A program made the translations under genes and the position numbers. A stretch of 20,397 bases of DNA from an uncultured Eubacteriales bacterium (lineage in GTDB: Bacteria; Bacillota; Clostridia; Christensenellales; DTU072), in contig CACXDF010000162.1 of the NCBI GenBank assembly GCA_902766325.1, forward strand, positions 1 to 20,397. The letters run 5' to 3'. Shown piece after piece: positions 1-6,886 of the stretch (within the stretch, counting starts at the first letter, position 1; every line of letters begins with the position of its first letter). The notes under the pieces were generated by a model. That model ran no database searches. It saw nothing but the letters and a program-made list of their open reading frames with translations, and was not told the origin of the DNA.

Positions 1-879
1 CAGTTCGGCGTGGAACTGTACGGAAGCGCTTCGCCTTATGCGGACGCCGAAGTTATTTCCATTGCGCGTCGTTTTCTGAACGAAGTCGGCGTCGATAAAC
101 TGACTCTCCATCTGAACAGTATCGGATGTTCGGAATGTCGGAAAGAGTATTCTAAGGCGCTCGTCGCATATTTCCGTTCGTATGAGGATCAGCTTTGTCC
201 GACATGCAAAGAAAGATTAAATAAGAATCCGCTTCGTCTTTTGGACTGTAAGGTCGAAGAATGTAAAAAAATCGCGGAAAACGCACCTGTCGTGAGCGAT
301 TATTTATGCGATAATTGCAAAGAGCATCAAAAGAAGCTGTGCGGCGCGTTGGACGCGCTCGGTATCGAATACGTGCTCGATCCGAAAATCGTACGCGGTC
401 TTGATTATTATACGGGTACCGTTTTCGAGTTTGTTTCCGACGCGATCGGCGCGCAAGGCACGGTTTGCGGAGGCGGACGGTATAACAATCTTTGCGAAGA
501 GATCGGCGGTAAGAATGTGCCGGCGGTAGGCTTCGGTATGGGGTTGGAAAGACTGATCATGGTCATGGAAAACTGCGGCGTTTCTTTCGGCAATGCTCCG
601 AAAAGAGACCTTTATATCGCGCCTCTCGGCGCCGAACAGTATCCTGTCGCTATGAAAGCCGTTGACGAACTGAGAAGAAATGGTATCAACGCCGATACGG
701 ACATTTCCGAAAGAAGCCTGAAAGCGCAAATGAAGTACGCCGATAAATGCGGGTACAAGTATGTCGTCGTTCTCGGCGAAGAAGAAGTAAAAAAAGGCGT
801 CGTGACCGTCAAAAATATGCGTACCAAGGAACAAAAGGAATGTTCTCTTGAAGATTTGTCAACAATCATCGATGACTAA
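1..879 (+). CDS. hisS: Histidyl-tRNA synthetase, 3' part (5' end outside window)
   Basis: This enzyme charges tRNA-His with histidine in the cytoplasm. The reading frame is open from base 1, so about the last 292 residues are present and the N-terminal catalytic part (motif 1 and most of motif 2) is missing. Visible family signatures are the histidine-binding segment RGLDYYTGTVFEF (from nt 394), the glycine-rich GGGRYNNL segment, the class II motif 3 GFGMGLERLI (from nt 529), and a C-terminal anticodon-binding domain beginning around KRDLYIAPLG. The insertion before the histidine loop carries four Cys pairs (GCSEC, LCPTC, DCKVEEC, LCDNC), resembling clostridial HisRS and possibly binding metal. 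An apparent GTG start at nt 10 is internal, because homologous residues (QFGVELYGS) continue upstream of it. The stop is 23 bp before the thioredoxin start, so the two are probably cotranscribed. Confidence 0.96.
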   Translation, partial: QFGVELYGSASPYADAEVISIARRFLNEVGVDKLTLHLNSIGCSECRKEYSKALVAYFRSYEDQLCPTCKERLNKNPLRLLDCKVEECKKIAENAPVVSDYLCDNCKEHQKKLCGALDALGIEYVLDPKIVRGLDYYTGTVFEFVSDAIGAQGTVCGGGRYNNLCEEIGGKNVPAVGFGMGLERLIMVMENCGVSFGNAPKRDLYIAPLGAEQYPVAMKAVDELRRNGINADTDISERSLKAQMKYADKCGYKYVVVLGEEEVKKGVVTVKNMRTKEQKECSLEDLSTIIDD

Positions 880-902
880 TAATTAATAAAAAGAGGTGAA
901 TT

Positions 903-1217
903 ATGAAAGTATTATCGGAAAAAGAAATCGGTTTGATCGCCGAAAAGAAGTATGTTTTGGTTGATTTCTTTGCGGATTGGTGCGGACCTTGCAAGTTGCT
1001 CGGGCCGGAACTTGCCGCTGCGGCGGGCGATATCGAAGCGCTCGGCGTCGCTTGCTATAAGATCAACGTGGACGATTGTAACGCGTTCTCGATCGAAAAC
1101 AAGATCCAATTCGTGCCGACCGTTATCCTGTTTGAAAACGGCGCCGAAAAGACGAGATTCGTCGGGATGAAAGACAAAAACGCCATTATCGACTTCGTAA
1201 AGAGCAATATCGGTTGA
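903..1217 (+). CDS. Thioredoxin (WCGPC)
   Basis: A small cytosolic dithiol-disulfide oxidoreductase of 104 residues, the usual thioredoxin length. The redox motif WCGPCK has its cysteines at residues 27 and 30, and the cis-proline is in FVPTVILFENG (Pro72). The buried Asp (D21 in LVDFFADWC) is present. Two further cysteines (C51, C59) lie outside the active site. The ATG at 903 is preceded by a good ribosome binding site, AGAGGTGA (892-899). It sits between hisS and a cysteine desulfurase whose coding region starts 8 bp after the thioredoxin stop. This suggests one operon and possibly a role in reducing persulfide or disulfide intermediates of sulfur transfer; that link is inferred from context only. 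A paralog with a dedicated role is as likely as the main cellular thioredoxin. Confidence 0.95.
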   Translation: MKVLSEKEIGLIAEKKYVLVDFFADWCGPCKLLGPELAAAAGDIEALGVACYKINVDDCNAFSIENKIQFVPTVILFENGAEKTRFVGMKDKNAIIDFVKSNIG

Positions 1218-1225
1218 TCGAAAAA

Positions 1226-2404
1226 ATGAAGGTATATCTCGATTATGCGGCGACAACGCCGCCGGATGAACGCGTGTTGAAAAAGATGCTTCCGTGCATG
1301 ACGGAAGTTTTCGGCAACGCTTCCAGCTTGCATTCTTACGGAAGGGCGGCTCTTTCGGCGGTCGATCGCGCGCGCGACGAGATCGCTTCTATCCTGCATT
1401 GTTCCGCAAGCGAGATATTTTTTACTTCAGGTGGAACGGAGAGTGATAATTGGGCTCTCCGCGGCGTTGTTTCCGCTTCTTCGCTTTCTAAGAAGCATAT
1501 TATCACAACAAGGATCGAACATCCGGCTATTCTTTCGACCTGCCAAGAACTGGAAAGAGAGGGTTGCGAAGTCACGTACGTCGGGGTGGACGAAAAAGGG
1601 TTCGTGGATCCGAACGACGTTTTTGCAGCGATCCGAGATAACACCGTACTCGTCGCCGTTATGACAGCGAATAACGAAATAGGAACGATCCAGCCGATCG
1701 CCGATATCGGCGCCTTATGCCGTGAAAAAGGGATCCCTTTTTATACGGACGCGGTTCAAGCGGTCGGAAGTATACGGATCGACGTGCAAGCGATGAATAT
1801 CGATATGCTCGGTTTTTCCGCGCATAAGATATACGGACCGAAAGGGGTCGGCGTGTTGTACGTAAAAAACGGAGTTCGATTCGACAGTCTTATTTACGGC
1901 GGAGAGCAGGAACACGGAAAGAGGGCCGGCACGACCAATACGCCCGGCATCGTCGGTACAGCGGAAGCCCTGCGATTGACCGTCGAAGAAATGGAGGAAA
2001 GTAACGAGCGGATCAAGGCTCTCAGAGATCGTTTTATAGAAAGAGCGGAAAAAGAAATACCCTTTTGCCGTCTTGCGGGAGCCAGGGAAAACAGACTCGT
2101 CGGCAATGCCGATTTCATTTTCGACGGTATAAGAGGAGAATCTTTGTTGATGGCGCTCGATATGGCCGGGATCGCTGTCGGGAGCGGATCTGCTTGCAGT
2201 TCCGGTTCTCAAAATCCCTCTCACGTTATTCTTGCAATAGGCGGGAGCGATGAAGACGCGCGTTCGTCCGTGCGCTTTTCGTTTGGAAAGCATACCACGC
2301 AAGAAGAAGTCGATTACGTTGTCGACGTATTAAAAAGCAAGGTCGAAAAATTAAGAGAAACGACGTTGTTTAAAGTTATCGCCGCAAAAGGGGAGAGGTT
2401 ATAA
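1226..2404 (+). CDS. Cysteine desulfurase, class V PLP aminotransferase family (NifS/IscS type)
   Basis: A pyridoxal-phosphate enzyme that converts cysteine to alanine and passes the sulfur as a protein persulfide to Fe-S cluster, thiamine or tRNA-thiolation pathways. The 392-residue protein begins with the family N-terminus MKVYLDYAATTPP. The cofactor-binding lysine is in FSAHKIYGPKG (K201) and the persulfide cysteine in GSGSACSSGSQNPSHV (C324). TTANNEIGTIQP-type and YGGEQEHGKRAGTTN segments are present. The ATG at 1226 is preferred over an in-frame TTG at 1214, which would overlap the thioredoxin stop, because it matches the usual start of the family; no strong ribosome binding site precedes either, so translation may be coupled to the thioredoxin gene. 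No IscU, SufU, MnmA or ThiI gene is in the window, so the sulfur acceptor cannot be named. A strong hairpin follows the stop. Confidence 0.95.
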   Translation: MKVYLDYAATTPPDERVLKKMLPCMTEVFGNASSLHSYGRAALSAVDRARDEIASILHCSASEIFFTSGGTESDNWALRGVVSASSLSKKHIITTRIEHPAILSTCQELEREGCEVTYVGVDEKGFVDPNDVFAAIRDNTVLVAVMTANNEIGTIQPIADIGALCREKGIPFYTDAVQAVGSIRIDVQAMNIDMLGFSAHKIYGPKGVGVLYVKNGVRFDSLIYGGEQEHGKRAGTTNTPGIVGTAEALRLTVEEMEESNERIKALRDRFIERAEKEIPFCRLAGARENRLVGNADFIFDGIRGESLLMALDMAGIAVGSGSACSSGSQNPSHVILAIGGSDEDARSSVRFSFGKHTTQEEVDYVVDVLKSKVEKLRETTLFKVIAAKGERL

Positions 2405-2422
2405 TTAAAAAAATATCGTAAA

Positions 2423-2455
2423 AAAAAGAATGTCGCGTTGAACGACATTCTTTTT
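2423..2455. terminator. Bidirectional intrinsic terminator between the cysteine desulfurase gene and rpmB
   Basis: A perfect 13-bp inverted repeat (arms 2423-2435 and 2443-2455, core GAATGTCG/CGACATTC) closes a 7-nt loop. One arm begins with an A-run and the other ends in a T-run, so each strand yields a hairpin followed by U residues. It lies 18 bp after the cysteine desulfurase stop and 19 bp beyond the end of the convergent rpmB gene, and can serve both. Confidence 0.88.
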
Positions 2456-2474
2456 AATTCATTGAAAAATATAA

Positions 2475-2663
2475 TTACGCGTCTTTTTTCATAGTTCTGA
2501 GACAACGAGTGCAAACGTACTGATAAGAGGTGTGACCGTTTTTATCGGTTACCTTAACTTTGTGGACGTTTACATTCCAAGCTCTTCTTGTTTTAATATG
2601 GCTATGGCTTACGCTGTTTCCGCTCACCCTTGACTTTCCGCATACACAACAAACTCTGCTCAT
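2475..2663 (-). CDS. rpmB: 50S ribosomal protein L28 (bL28), four-cysteine form
   Basis: A 62-residue structural protein of the large ribosomal subunit. It starts MSRVCCVCGKSRVSGNSVSHS, the standard L28 N-terminus, and contains the KTRRAWNVNVHKV core typical of the family. It carries C5-x2-C8 and C51-x2-C54 pairs, the zinc-binding (C+) form; zinc binding is known for such forms and inferred here. The reading frame extends 16 codons upstream, but the start at 2663 is chosen because AGGAGG lies 7 nt before it and the upstream residues are not L28-like. It is transcribed alone, divergent from the Asp23/FakA/recG operon, an arrangement also seen in Bacillus-type genomes. Confidence 0.97.
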   Translation of the reverse strand: MSRVCCVCGKSRVSGNSVSHSHIKTRRAWNVNVHKVKVTDKNGHTSYQYVCTRCLRTMKKDA

Positions 2664-2670
2664 GATAGTA

Positions 2671-2676
2671 CCTCCT
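2671..2676 (-). promoter_or_regulatory. Shine-Dalgarno site deciding the rpmB start
   Basis: The minus strand reads AGGAGG exactly 7 nt upstream of the ATG at 2663. This consensus site selects that start over the longer upstream frame. Confidence 0.9.
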
Positions 2677-2693
2677 GGAATTATGACTTGACA

Positions 2694-2722
2694 ATTATAC
2701 AATGAAATCAAAATGAATGCAA
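2694..2722 (-). promoter_or_regulatory. Sigma-70/SigA-type promoter for rpmB
   Basis: On the minus strand, TTGCAT (2722-2717) and a perfect TATAAT (2699-2694) are separated by 17 bp. The expected transcript start is about 20-25 nt before the rpmB ATG, just upstream of the AGGAGG site, so the leader is very short. Confidence 0.75.
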
Positions 2723-2750
2723 TTGTTTTTTTATATTTTTTAGATTTTAC

Positions 2751-2779
2751 TTGCTTTTTTTTATTCCCAATGATAATCT
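2751..2779 (+). promoter_or_regulatory. Probable SigA-type promoter for the Asp23/FakA/recG operon
   Basis: TTGCTT (2751-2756) is followed after 17 bp by TAATCT (2774-2779), with an extended-10 TG at 2771-2772. A GATAAT at 2772-2777 gives an alternative register with 15-bp spacing. The flanks are very A/T rich, so the exact -10 is uncertain. It sits back to back with the rpmB promoter. Confidence 0.5.
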
Positions 2780-2812
2780 ATATATATAAAAATAAAATAA
2801 GGATTATTCTCA

Positions 2813-3166
2813 ATGGCGCTACACACGAGCAATATCTACGGCAACATTTCCGTTTCGGACGAAGCCGTCGCGCTTGTCATTAAAAAAGTTGCTATGGACT
2901 GTTACGGAGTATCCGAATTGGTCAGTCGTCGTTTGAGCGATAGCGTCCTTATGCTTTTCAACAAAGATCCCATCAGCCGCGGAATAAAACTGGTCACCGT
3001 AGACAATCGCATATATATCGATATATATTGTTTGATCGCCTCCGGGGTCAATACCGAAGCCGTCGTCAACAGTCTTAAGTCGGCTGTTACTTACCATGTC
3101 GAAAACTTTACCGGAATGAGAGTAAAAGCGGTGGACGTACACGTTTTGGGCATGAAGCTGCTATAA
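2813..3166 (+). CDS. Asp23/Gls24 family protein (YloU-like)
   Basis: A small cytoplasmic protein of 117 residues, matching the Asp23/Gls24 (DUF322) family in length and pattern. It opens with the typical NIYGNISVSDEAVALVIKKVA stretch, has GIKLVTVDNRIYIDIYCLIASG in the middle and ends with VKAVDVHVLGMKL. Family members are abundant and linked to envelope stress or membrane association in Gram-positives; their biochemical role is poorly defined. The start is supported by AAGGA (2799-2803) at 9 nt spacing. It is followed after 37 bp by the FakA/YloV-type gene, the same pairing as yloU-yloV in Bacillus subtilis, which strengthens the family call and suggests cotranscription. Confidence 0.93.
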   Translation: MALHTSNIYGNISVSDEAVALVIKKVAMDCYGVSELVSRRLSDSVLMLFNKDPISRGIKLVTVDNRIYIDIYCLIASGVNTEAVVNSLKSAVTYHVENFTGMRVKAVDVHVLGMKLL

Positions 3167-3203
3167 AGGGATCCTGTAAAGCTATTAAATAGAGTGAGGA
3201 AAG

Positions 3204-4829
3204 ATGAAAAAAGTTCTCAGCGTTGCCGATATAAAAGAACTTATTCGGGGCGGAAAACTGAATTTAACGATAAACAGGCAATACGTCGATAATCTGAACG
3301 TATTCCCGGTGCCGGACGGAGATACCGGTACGAATATGAGTCTGACCATGACTTCCACCGTTAAAGAAATGGATACGGTGCAAGACGGTGACGTCCGCGC
3401 GATATGCGCCGCGATCGCAAAAGGCGCGCTTAAGGGCGCCAGAGGAAACAGCGGCGTTATTCTCAGTCAGATTTTAAAAGGTATTACGGATACTCTGCCT
3501 ACCGAAAAGACCATAACGACAAAAGTCTTTGCCGCAGCGCTTTGCGCCGGTTCCGAAAAGGCTTACGATGCCGTCGTGAATCCGAAAGAGGGTACTATAC
3601 TTACCGTAATCCGCTTGATCAGCGATTATGCGGAAAGAACGGCCAGACGTACGCCCGATTTTAATGATTTTTTTGCAAAGATCATTAAAAAAGGAGAAGA
3701 AGTGCTTGCCGATACGCCGAAATTACTTCCCGTTCTGGCTAAGGCGGGAGTCGTGGACAGCGGCGGACAAGGTTTGCTTTTTATCTTGCAAGGTATGTAT
3801 AACGTCCTTGCCGGGATCGAAATGAAGGAGCCGGAAGCGGAAGAGCAGCAAGCGCAACAGACGATCTCCGCCGCATCCGTTGACGAAAACGACTATGAAA
3901 ACATTACGTTTTCTTATTGTACGGAATACTTCATCGTTAATTTGAAAAAGCAGACGACTCTTGCCGATATCGACAAACTGCGCGATAAATTATGTAAGAT
4001 CGGCGATTGCGTTCTGGTCGTCGGCGATCTTTCCGCGGTCAAAGTACACGTACACACCAACACTCCCAACGTCGCGCTTGAATATGCGTTGAAGATGGGC
4101 GATCTCGACAATATGAAGATCGAAAACATGCGCGAACAGTACAAAAAGATCCATGCCGGCGAAGACGTAAACGAACATACCGAAGTGGGGGTGCTCTCCA
4201 TTTGCACCGGAGAAGGATTCAAAAACATCTTTAACGAATTCGGCGCCAACGTTATGGAAGGCGGGCAGACGATGAACCCCAGCGTCGACGATATCGCGAG
4301 CAACGTACGCAAGGTCAACGCGGATACCGTGTACATTTTGCCCAATAACAAAAACATCATTCTCGCTTGCGAACGCGCTGTGGAGATCGTTGATTGCAAC
4401 CTCGTCATCGTTCCTACCAAAGACGTCCTGCAAGGCATTGCGGCGCTTACCGCTTTCGATCCCGATTGCGACGTTGAGACCAATAAGGTCAATATGACCG
4501 ATATACTCGACGAAATGACGTCAGTAGAGATCACACACGCCGTTAAGGATGCCGAAGCAGACGGTTTCGAAGTAAAAACAGGCGATATCATCGCGCTTAG
4601 CGGAAACATCATTGCAAGAGGCAACGACGTTGACGACGTTGTGTTGGACGTTCTTAAAAAGTATTCTCCGGACGATATTTGCGTGGTCGATCTGTATTAC
4701 GGCGCAAGCGTGACGGAAGACGCGGCCGCTTCTCTTACGGAAAAGGTAGAAGAATTGCTTCCTGATTGCGACGTCCGCTGCATAAACGGCGGACAACCGC
4801 ATTACGATTACTTTATCAGTATCGCATGA
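3204..4829 (+). CDS. fakA: DAK2-domain fatty-acid kinase subunit (FakA/YloV family)
   Basis: This is the ATP-binding kinase subunit that, in characterised relatives, phosphorylates fatty acids held by a FakB (DegV-family) partner, feeding exogenous fatty acids into phospholipid synthesis. The 541-residue length is normal. An N-terminal DhaL/DAK2 domain (about 1-205) has the Mg-ATP motif NVFPVPDGDTGTNM with Asp38 and Asp40, and a glycine-rich GALKGARGNSGVILSQ stretch. An acidic, Gln-rich linker (about 211-235) leads into the central domain (FSYCTEYFIVNL, VVGDLSAVKVHVHTNTPN, KIENMREQ). The C-terminal DegV-like domain includes EGGQTMNPSVDDI and ILPNNKN. GAGG (3196-3199) precedes the ATG. No FakB gene is in the window, so substrate use is inferred. 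The stop overlaps the recG start (ATGA). Confidence 0.93.
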   Translation: MKKVLSVADIKELIRGGKLNLTINRQYVDNLNVFPVPDGDTGTNMSLTMTSTVKEMDTVQDGDVRAICAAIAKGALKGARGNSGVILSQILKGITDTLPTEKTITTKVFAAALCAGSEKAYDAVVNPKEGTILTVIRLISDYAERTARRTPDFNDFFAKIIKKGEEVLADTPKLLPVLAKAGVVDSGGQGLLFILQGMYNVLAGIEMKEPEAEEQQAQQTISAASVDENDYENITFSYCTEYFIVNLKKQTTLADIDKLRDKLCKIGDCVLVVGDLSAVKVHVHTNTPNVALEYALKMGDLDNMKIENMREQYKKIHAGEDVNEHTEVGVLSICTGEGFKNIFNEFGANVMEGGQTMNPSVDDIASNVRKVNADTVYILPNNKNIILACERAVEIVDCNLVIVPTKDVLQGIAALTAFDPDCDVETNKVNMTDILDEMTSVEITHAVKDAEADGFEVKTGDIIALSGNIIARGNDVDDVVLDVLKKYSPDDICVVDLYYGASVTEDAAASLTEKVEELLPDCDVRCINGGQPHYDYFISIA

Positions 4830-6793
4830 ATATATCGGCGGTAAAAGGCGTCGGGCCCGCTTTAGAAAACAAATTTCGCGAATTAGGCGTTTTTACCGTT
4901 TCCGATTTGATTTGCACGTTACCGAAAAGCTACGTCGATATGGACGCGGCTTTTTCTTTGGAGGAATGTAACGACGGCGATTTTTGTGCTTTTTTCGGTG
5001 ATTTGATTGAAATCAGCAAACCGTATAAATACAATAAAGTGACCGTTTTACACGCGAGAGCGATGTGCGGAAAAACGGAGATAAGATTAAAATTTTACAA
5101 TCAAAATTATTTTGCAAAAACTCTTGAAATCGGCAAAAAGTATGCGTTTTACGGAAAGATAAAAAAAGAGAAAGAGCCTGTTTTTATTAATCCGAAAATC
5201 GACGTGATCGGCGGTAAAAAATTGGTCGGTATACACCCGATATATCGAACGAAAGGGTTGATAGCGCAATCGGTCTATTCAAACGTCGTAAAAGAAGCGT
5301 TTTCCTTTTTTGAATCGAAAAGCGTAATTTCGCCCGAGCTTGAAAACGACTTTGGGCTCGCGCCGTATAAAGAGGCGCTTTATAATCTGCATTTTCCGAA
5401 AGCATTACCTGTTTCGGACTATAAAAACCGCGTCGTGATCGAAAACGTTACTAAAAGAATTTGCGCGTTAAAATATATTAAAAAGCATACTTTTACCCAA
5501 AAATCATTCAAAAAATATCAAAATATTGACTTCTCTCCCGTTTTAAATAAGTTGCCGTTTTGCTTGTCTTCGTCACAGCAAGCAGCCCTCGAAAAACTGA
5601 CCTCGTCGCTTTTATCGGATAAAGAAACGAATGCCATTTTATGCGGAGACGTAGGTAGCGGAAAAACGATCGTCGCCGTTCTGTTATGTTATTTTGTGAT
5701 AAAGAACGGATATAAAACGGCGTTTATGGCTCCGACGGAAATTCTTGCCAAACAGCATTTTTCTTTTATCGACAAATTGTTTTCTCCGTTGGGAATTCGC
5801 TGTGCGTTTTTGAGCGGTTCTACAAAAAAACACGATAAAGAAATGTTTTATAATTTTGCAAAAAACGGAAAAATCGATATACTTGTCGGAACGCATTCTT
5901 TGCTTAATGAAAGCTTGATTTTGCCTGATCTCGGTTTGATCGTGACCGACGAACAGCACCGTTTCGGCGTGGCGCAAAGAACGCGCCTTATCGAAAAAGG
6001 AAGCGAGGTCGCCGTACTGACGATGAGCGCGACTCCCATTCCTCGTTCGCTGCGATTGATCCTCTACGGAGAGATCGACTTTTTGACGATCGACAGACCG
6101 AGAAAAAGCGCGATAAAAACGCGTATCGTTACGCCGTCCAAGAGAGAAGATATGCTCGCGTACGTCAGGTCCGTTTGCGACGCGGGGCAACAGGCTTATA
6201 TCGTCGCGCCGCGGATATTCGATAACGAAGGCAACGAAAGCGACTCCGTTGAGACGCTTTACGAAGAATTGCTCGCCTTTTTTCCGGAAGAATGGATCGG
6301 CGTCGTACACGGACGACTGAAAGGAGAAGAAAAGCAAAAAGTATTGGATGCTTTTTATAAAAACGAAAAAAAAGTTCTGCTTTCCACTACGGTGATCGAA
6401 GTCGGCATCGACGTGCCGAACGCCACGGTCATGGTGATCTTCAACGCCGAAAGTTTCGGCCTTGCGACTTTGCATCAGCTTCGCGGCCGTATCGGAAGAG
6501 GGGATAAGGACGGCTTTTGCTTTTTGTATACCGAAAAAGAACCGTCCGAGGGGCTTCGGACGCTTGTGAAATGTCAAAGCGGATTTGAGATCGCCGAAAA
6601 GGATTTTGAATTAAGAGGAGGCGGAGATATATTCGGGCTCGATCAATCGGGCGCCGGTTCTCTCGACGGGTTGAACGTGCGCGTTCTGAAACAGGCCTCC
6701 CTTATCGCGGACAGAATCGACGTCGATCGTATCGCTCCGCTTCTTTGGAACGAGATCAACGGCTTTTCGCTCGTCGACGTTAGTTTAAATTAG
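4826..6793 (+). CDS. recG: ATP-dependent DNA helicase RecG
   Basis: A DNA translocase that remodels stalled replication forks and branched recombination intermediates. The 655-residue protein is slightly shorter than the usual 680-690. An N-terminal helix-hairpin-like segment (SAVKGVGPALENKFRELGV) and wedge/OB domain (about 1-160) precede the helicase core. Core motifs are Walker A GDVGSGKT (274-281), TAFMAPTEILAKQH, Walker B box DEQH (375-378), motif III MSATPIPRS, ATTVIEVGIDVP-type motif V and QLRGRIGRG. The C-terminal translocation region reads ELRGGGDIFGLDQSG, where many RecG proteins have LRGPGE. The start at 4826 is chosen because it gives the normal N-terminus and an ATGA overlap with the upstream gene; the 20 in-frame codons before it are FakA sequence read in another frame. 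No ribosome binding site is visible, so coupling is likely. The first 1.1 kb is markedly A/T rich. Confidence 0.97.
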   Translation: MNISAVKGVGPALENKFRELGVFTVSDLICTLPKSYVDMDAAFSLEECNDGDFCAFFGDLIEISKPYKYNKVTVLHARAMCGKTEIRLKFYNQNYFAKTLEIGKKYAFYGKIKKEKEPVFINPKIDVIGGKKLVGIHPIYRTKGLIAQSVYSNVVKEAFSFFESKSVISPELENDFGLAPYKEALYNLHFPKALPVSDYKNRVVIENVTKRICALKYIKKHTFTQKSFKKYQNIDFSPVLNKLPFCLSSSQQAALEKLTSSLLSDKETNAILCGDVGSGKTIVAVLLCYFVIKNGYKTAFMAPTEILAKQHFSFIDKLFSPLGIRCAFLSGSTKKHDKEMFYNFAKNGKIDILVGTHSLLNESLILPDLGLIVTDEQHRFGVAQRTRLIEKGSEVAVLTMSATPIPRSLRLILYGEIDFLTIDRPRKSAIKTRIVTPSKREDMLAYVRSVCDAGQQAYIVAPRIFDNEGNESDSVETLYEELLAFFPEEWIGVVHGRLKGEEKQKVLDAFYKNEKKVLLSTTVIEVGIDVPNATVMVIFNAESFGLATLHQLRGRIGRGDKDGFCFLYTEKEPSEGLRTLVKCQSGFEIAEKDFELRGGGDIFGLDQSGAGSLDGLNVRVLKQASLIADRIDVDRIAPLLWNEINGFSLVDVSLN

Positions 6794-6825
6794 ATTTTTA
6801 TTAGTTATTAAATATAAATTGGGTA

Positions 6826-6854
6826 TTGCGTTTTGCGGGAGCCTGTGTTATTAT
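6826..6854 (+). promoter_or_regulatory. Probable SigA-type promoter with extended -10 for the giant lipoprotein pair
   Basis: TTGCGT (6826-6831), a 17-bp spacer and TATTAT (6849-6854) are seen, with an extended -10 TG at 6846-6847. A second TATAAT at 6858-6863 lacks a well-spaced -35. It lies in the 93-bp gap between recG and LRR-A. No terminator is evident after recG, so readthrough from the upstream operon is also possible. Confidence 0.6.
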
Positions 6855-6866
6855 TTATATAATAAC
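6847..6866. repeat. Perfect inverted repeat over the promoter -10/start region (candidate operator)
   Basis: The 8-bp arms GTTATTAT (6847-6854) and ATAATAAC (6859-6866) are exact reverse complements around a 4-bp centre. The repeat overlaps the proposed -10 and the expected start point about 6861. An all-A/T-rich palindrome here could bind a repressor, or it may be chance in A/T-rich DNA. Confidence 0.45.
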
Positions 6867-6886
6867 AAATTGGATGGTTCTTTGCT

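Noticed and set aside
304..834. Minus-strand open frame of 176 codons inside hisS
   Set aside because: It overlaps the conserved HisRS catalytic and anticodon domains on the other strand and has no family features.
2688..2693. Plus-strand TTGACA as a -35 for the Asp23 operon
   Set aside because: A perfect -35 hexamer, but no acceptable -10 lies 16-18 bp downstream (AAATGA there).
2664..2711. Upstream extension of rpmB by 16 codons
   Set aside because: It would translate through the TATAAT promoter and the AGGAGG site; the ATG at 2663 gives the canonical L28 start.
4766..4825. Upstream extension of recG by 20 codons
   Set aside because: The added residues (Arg-rich) are FakA codons read in another frame; the ATG at 4826 gives the normal RecG N-terminus and an ATGA overlap.
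5684..6577. Minus-strand open frame of 297 codons inside recG
   Set aside because: It lies wholly antisense to the conserved helicase motifs, shows no recognisable domain, and is the expected mirror of a coding frame with few stops.
6794..6825. Terminator after recG
   Set aside because: The stretch is A/T rich with no stable GC stem followed by a T-run.
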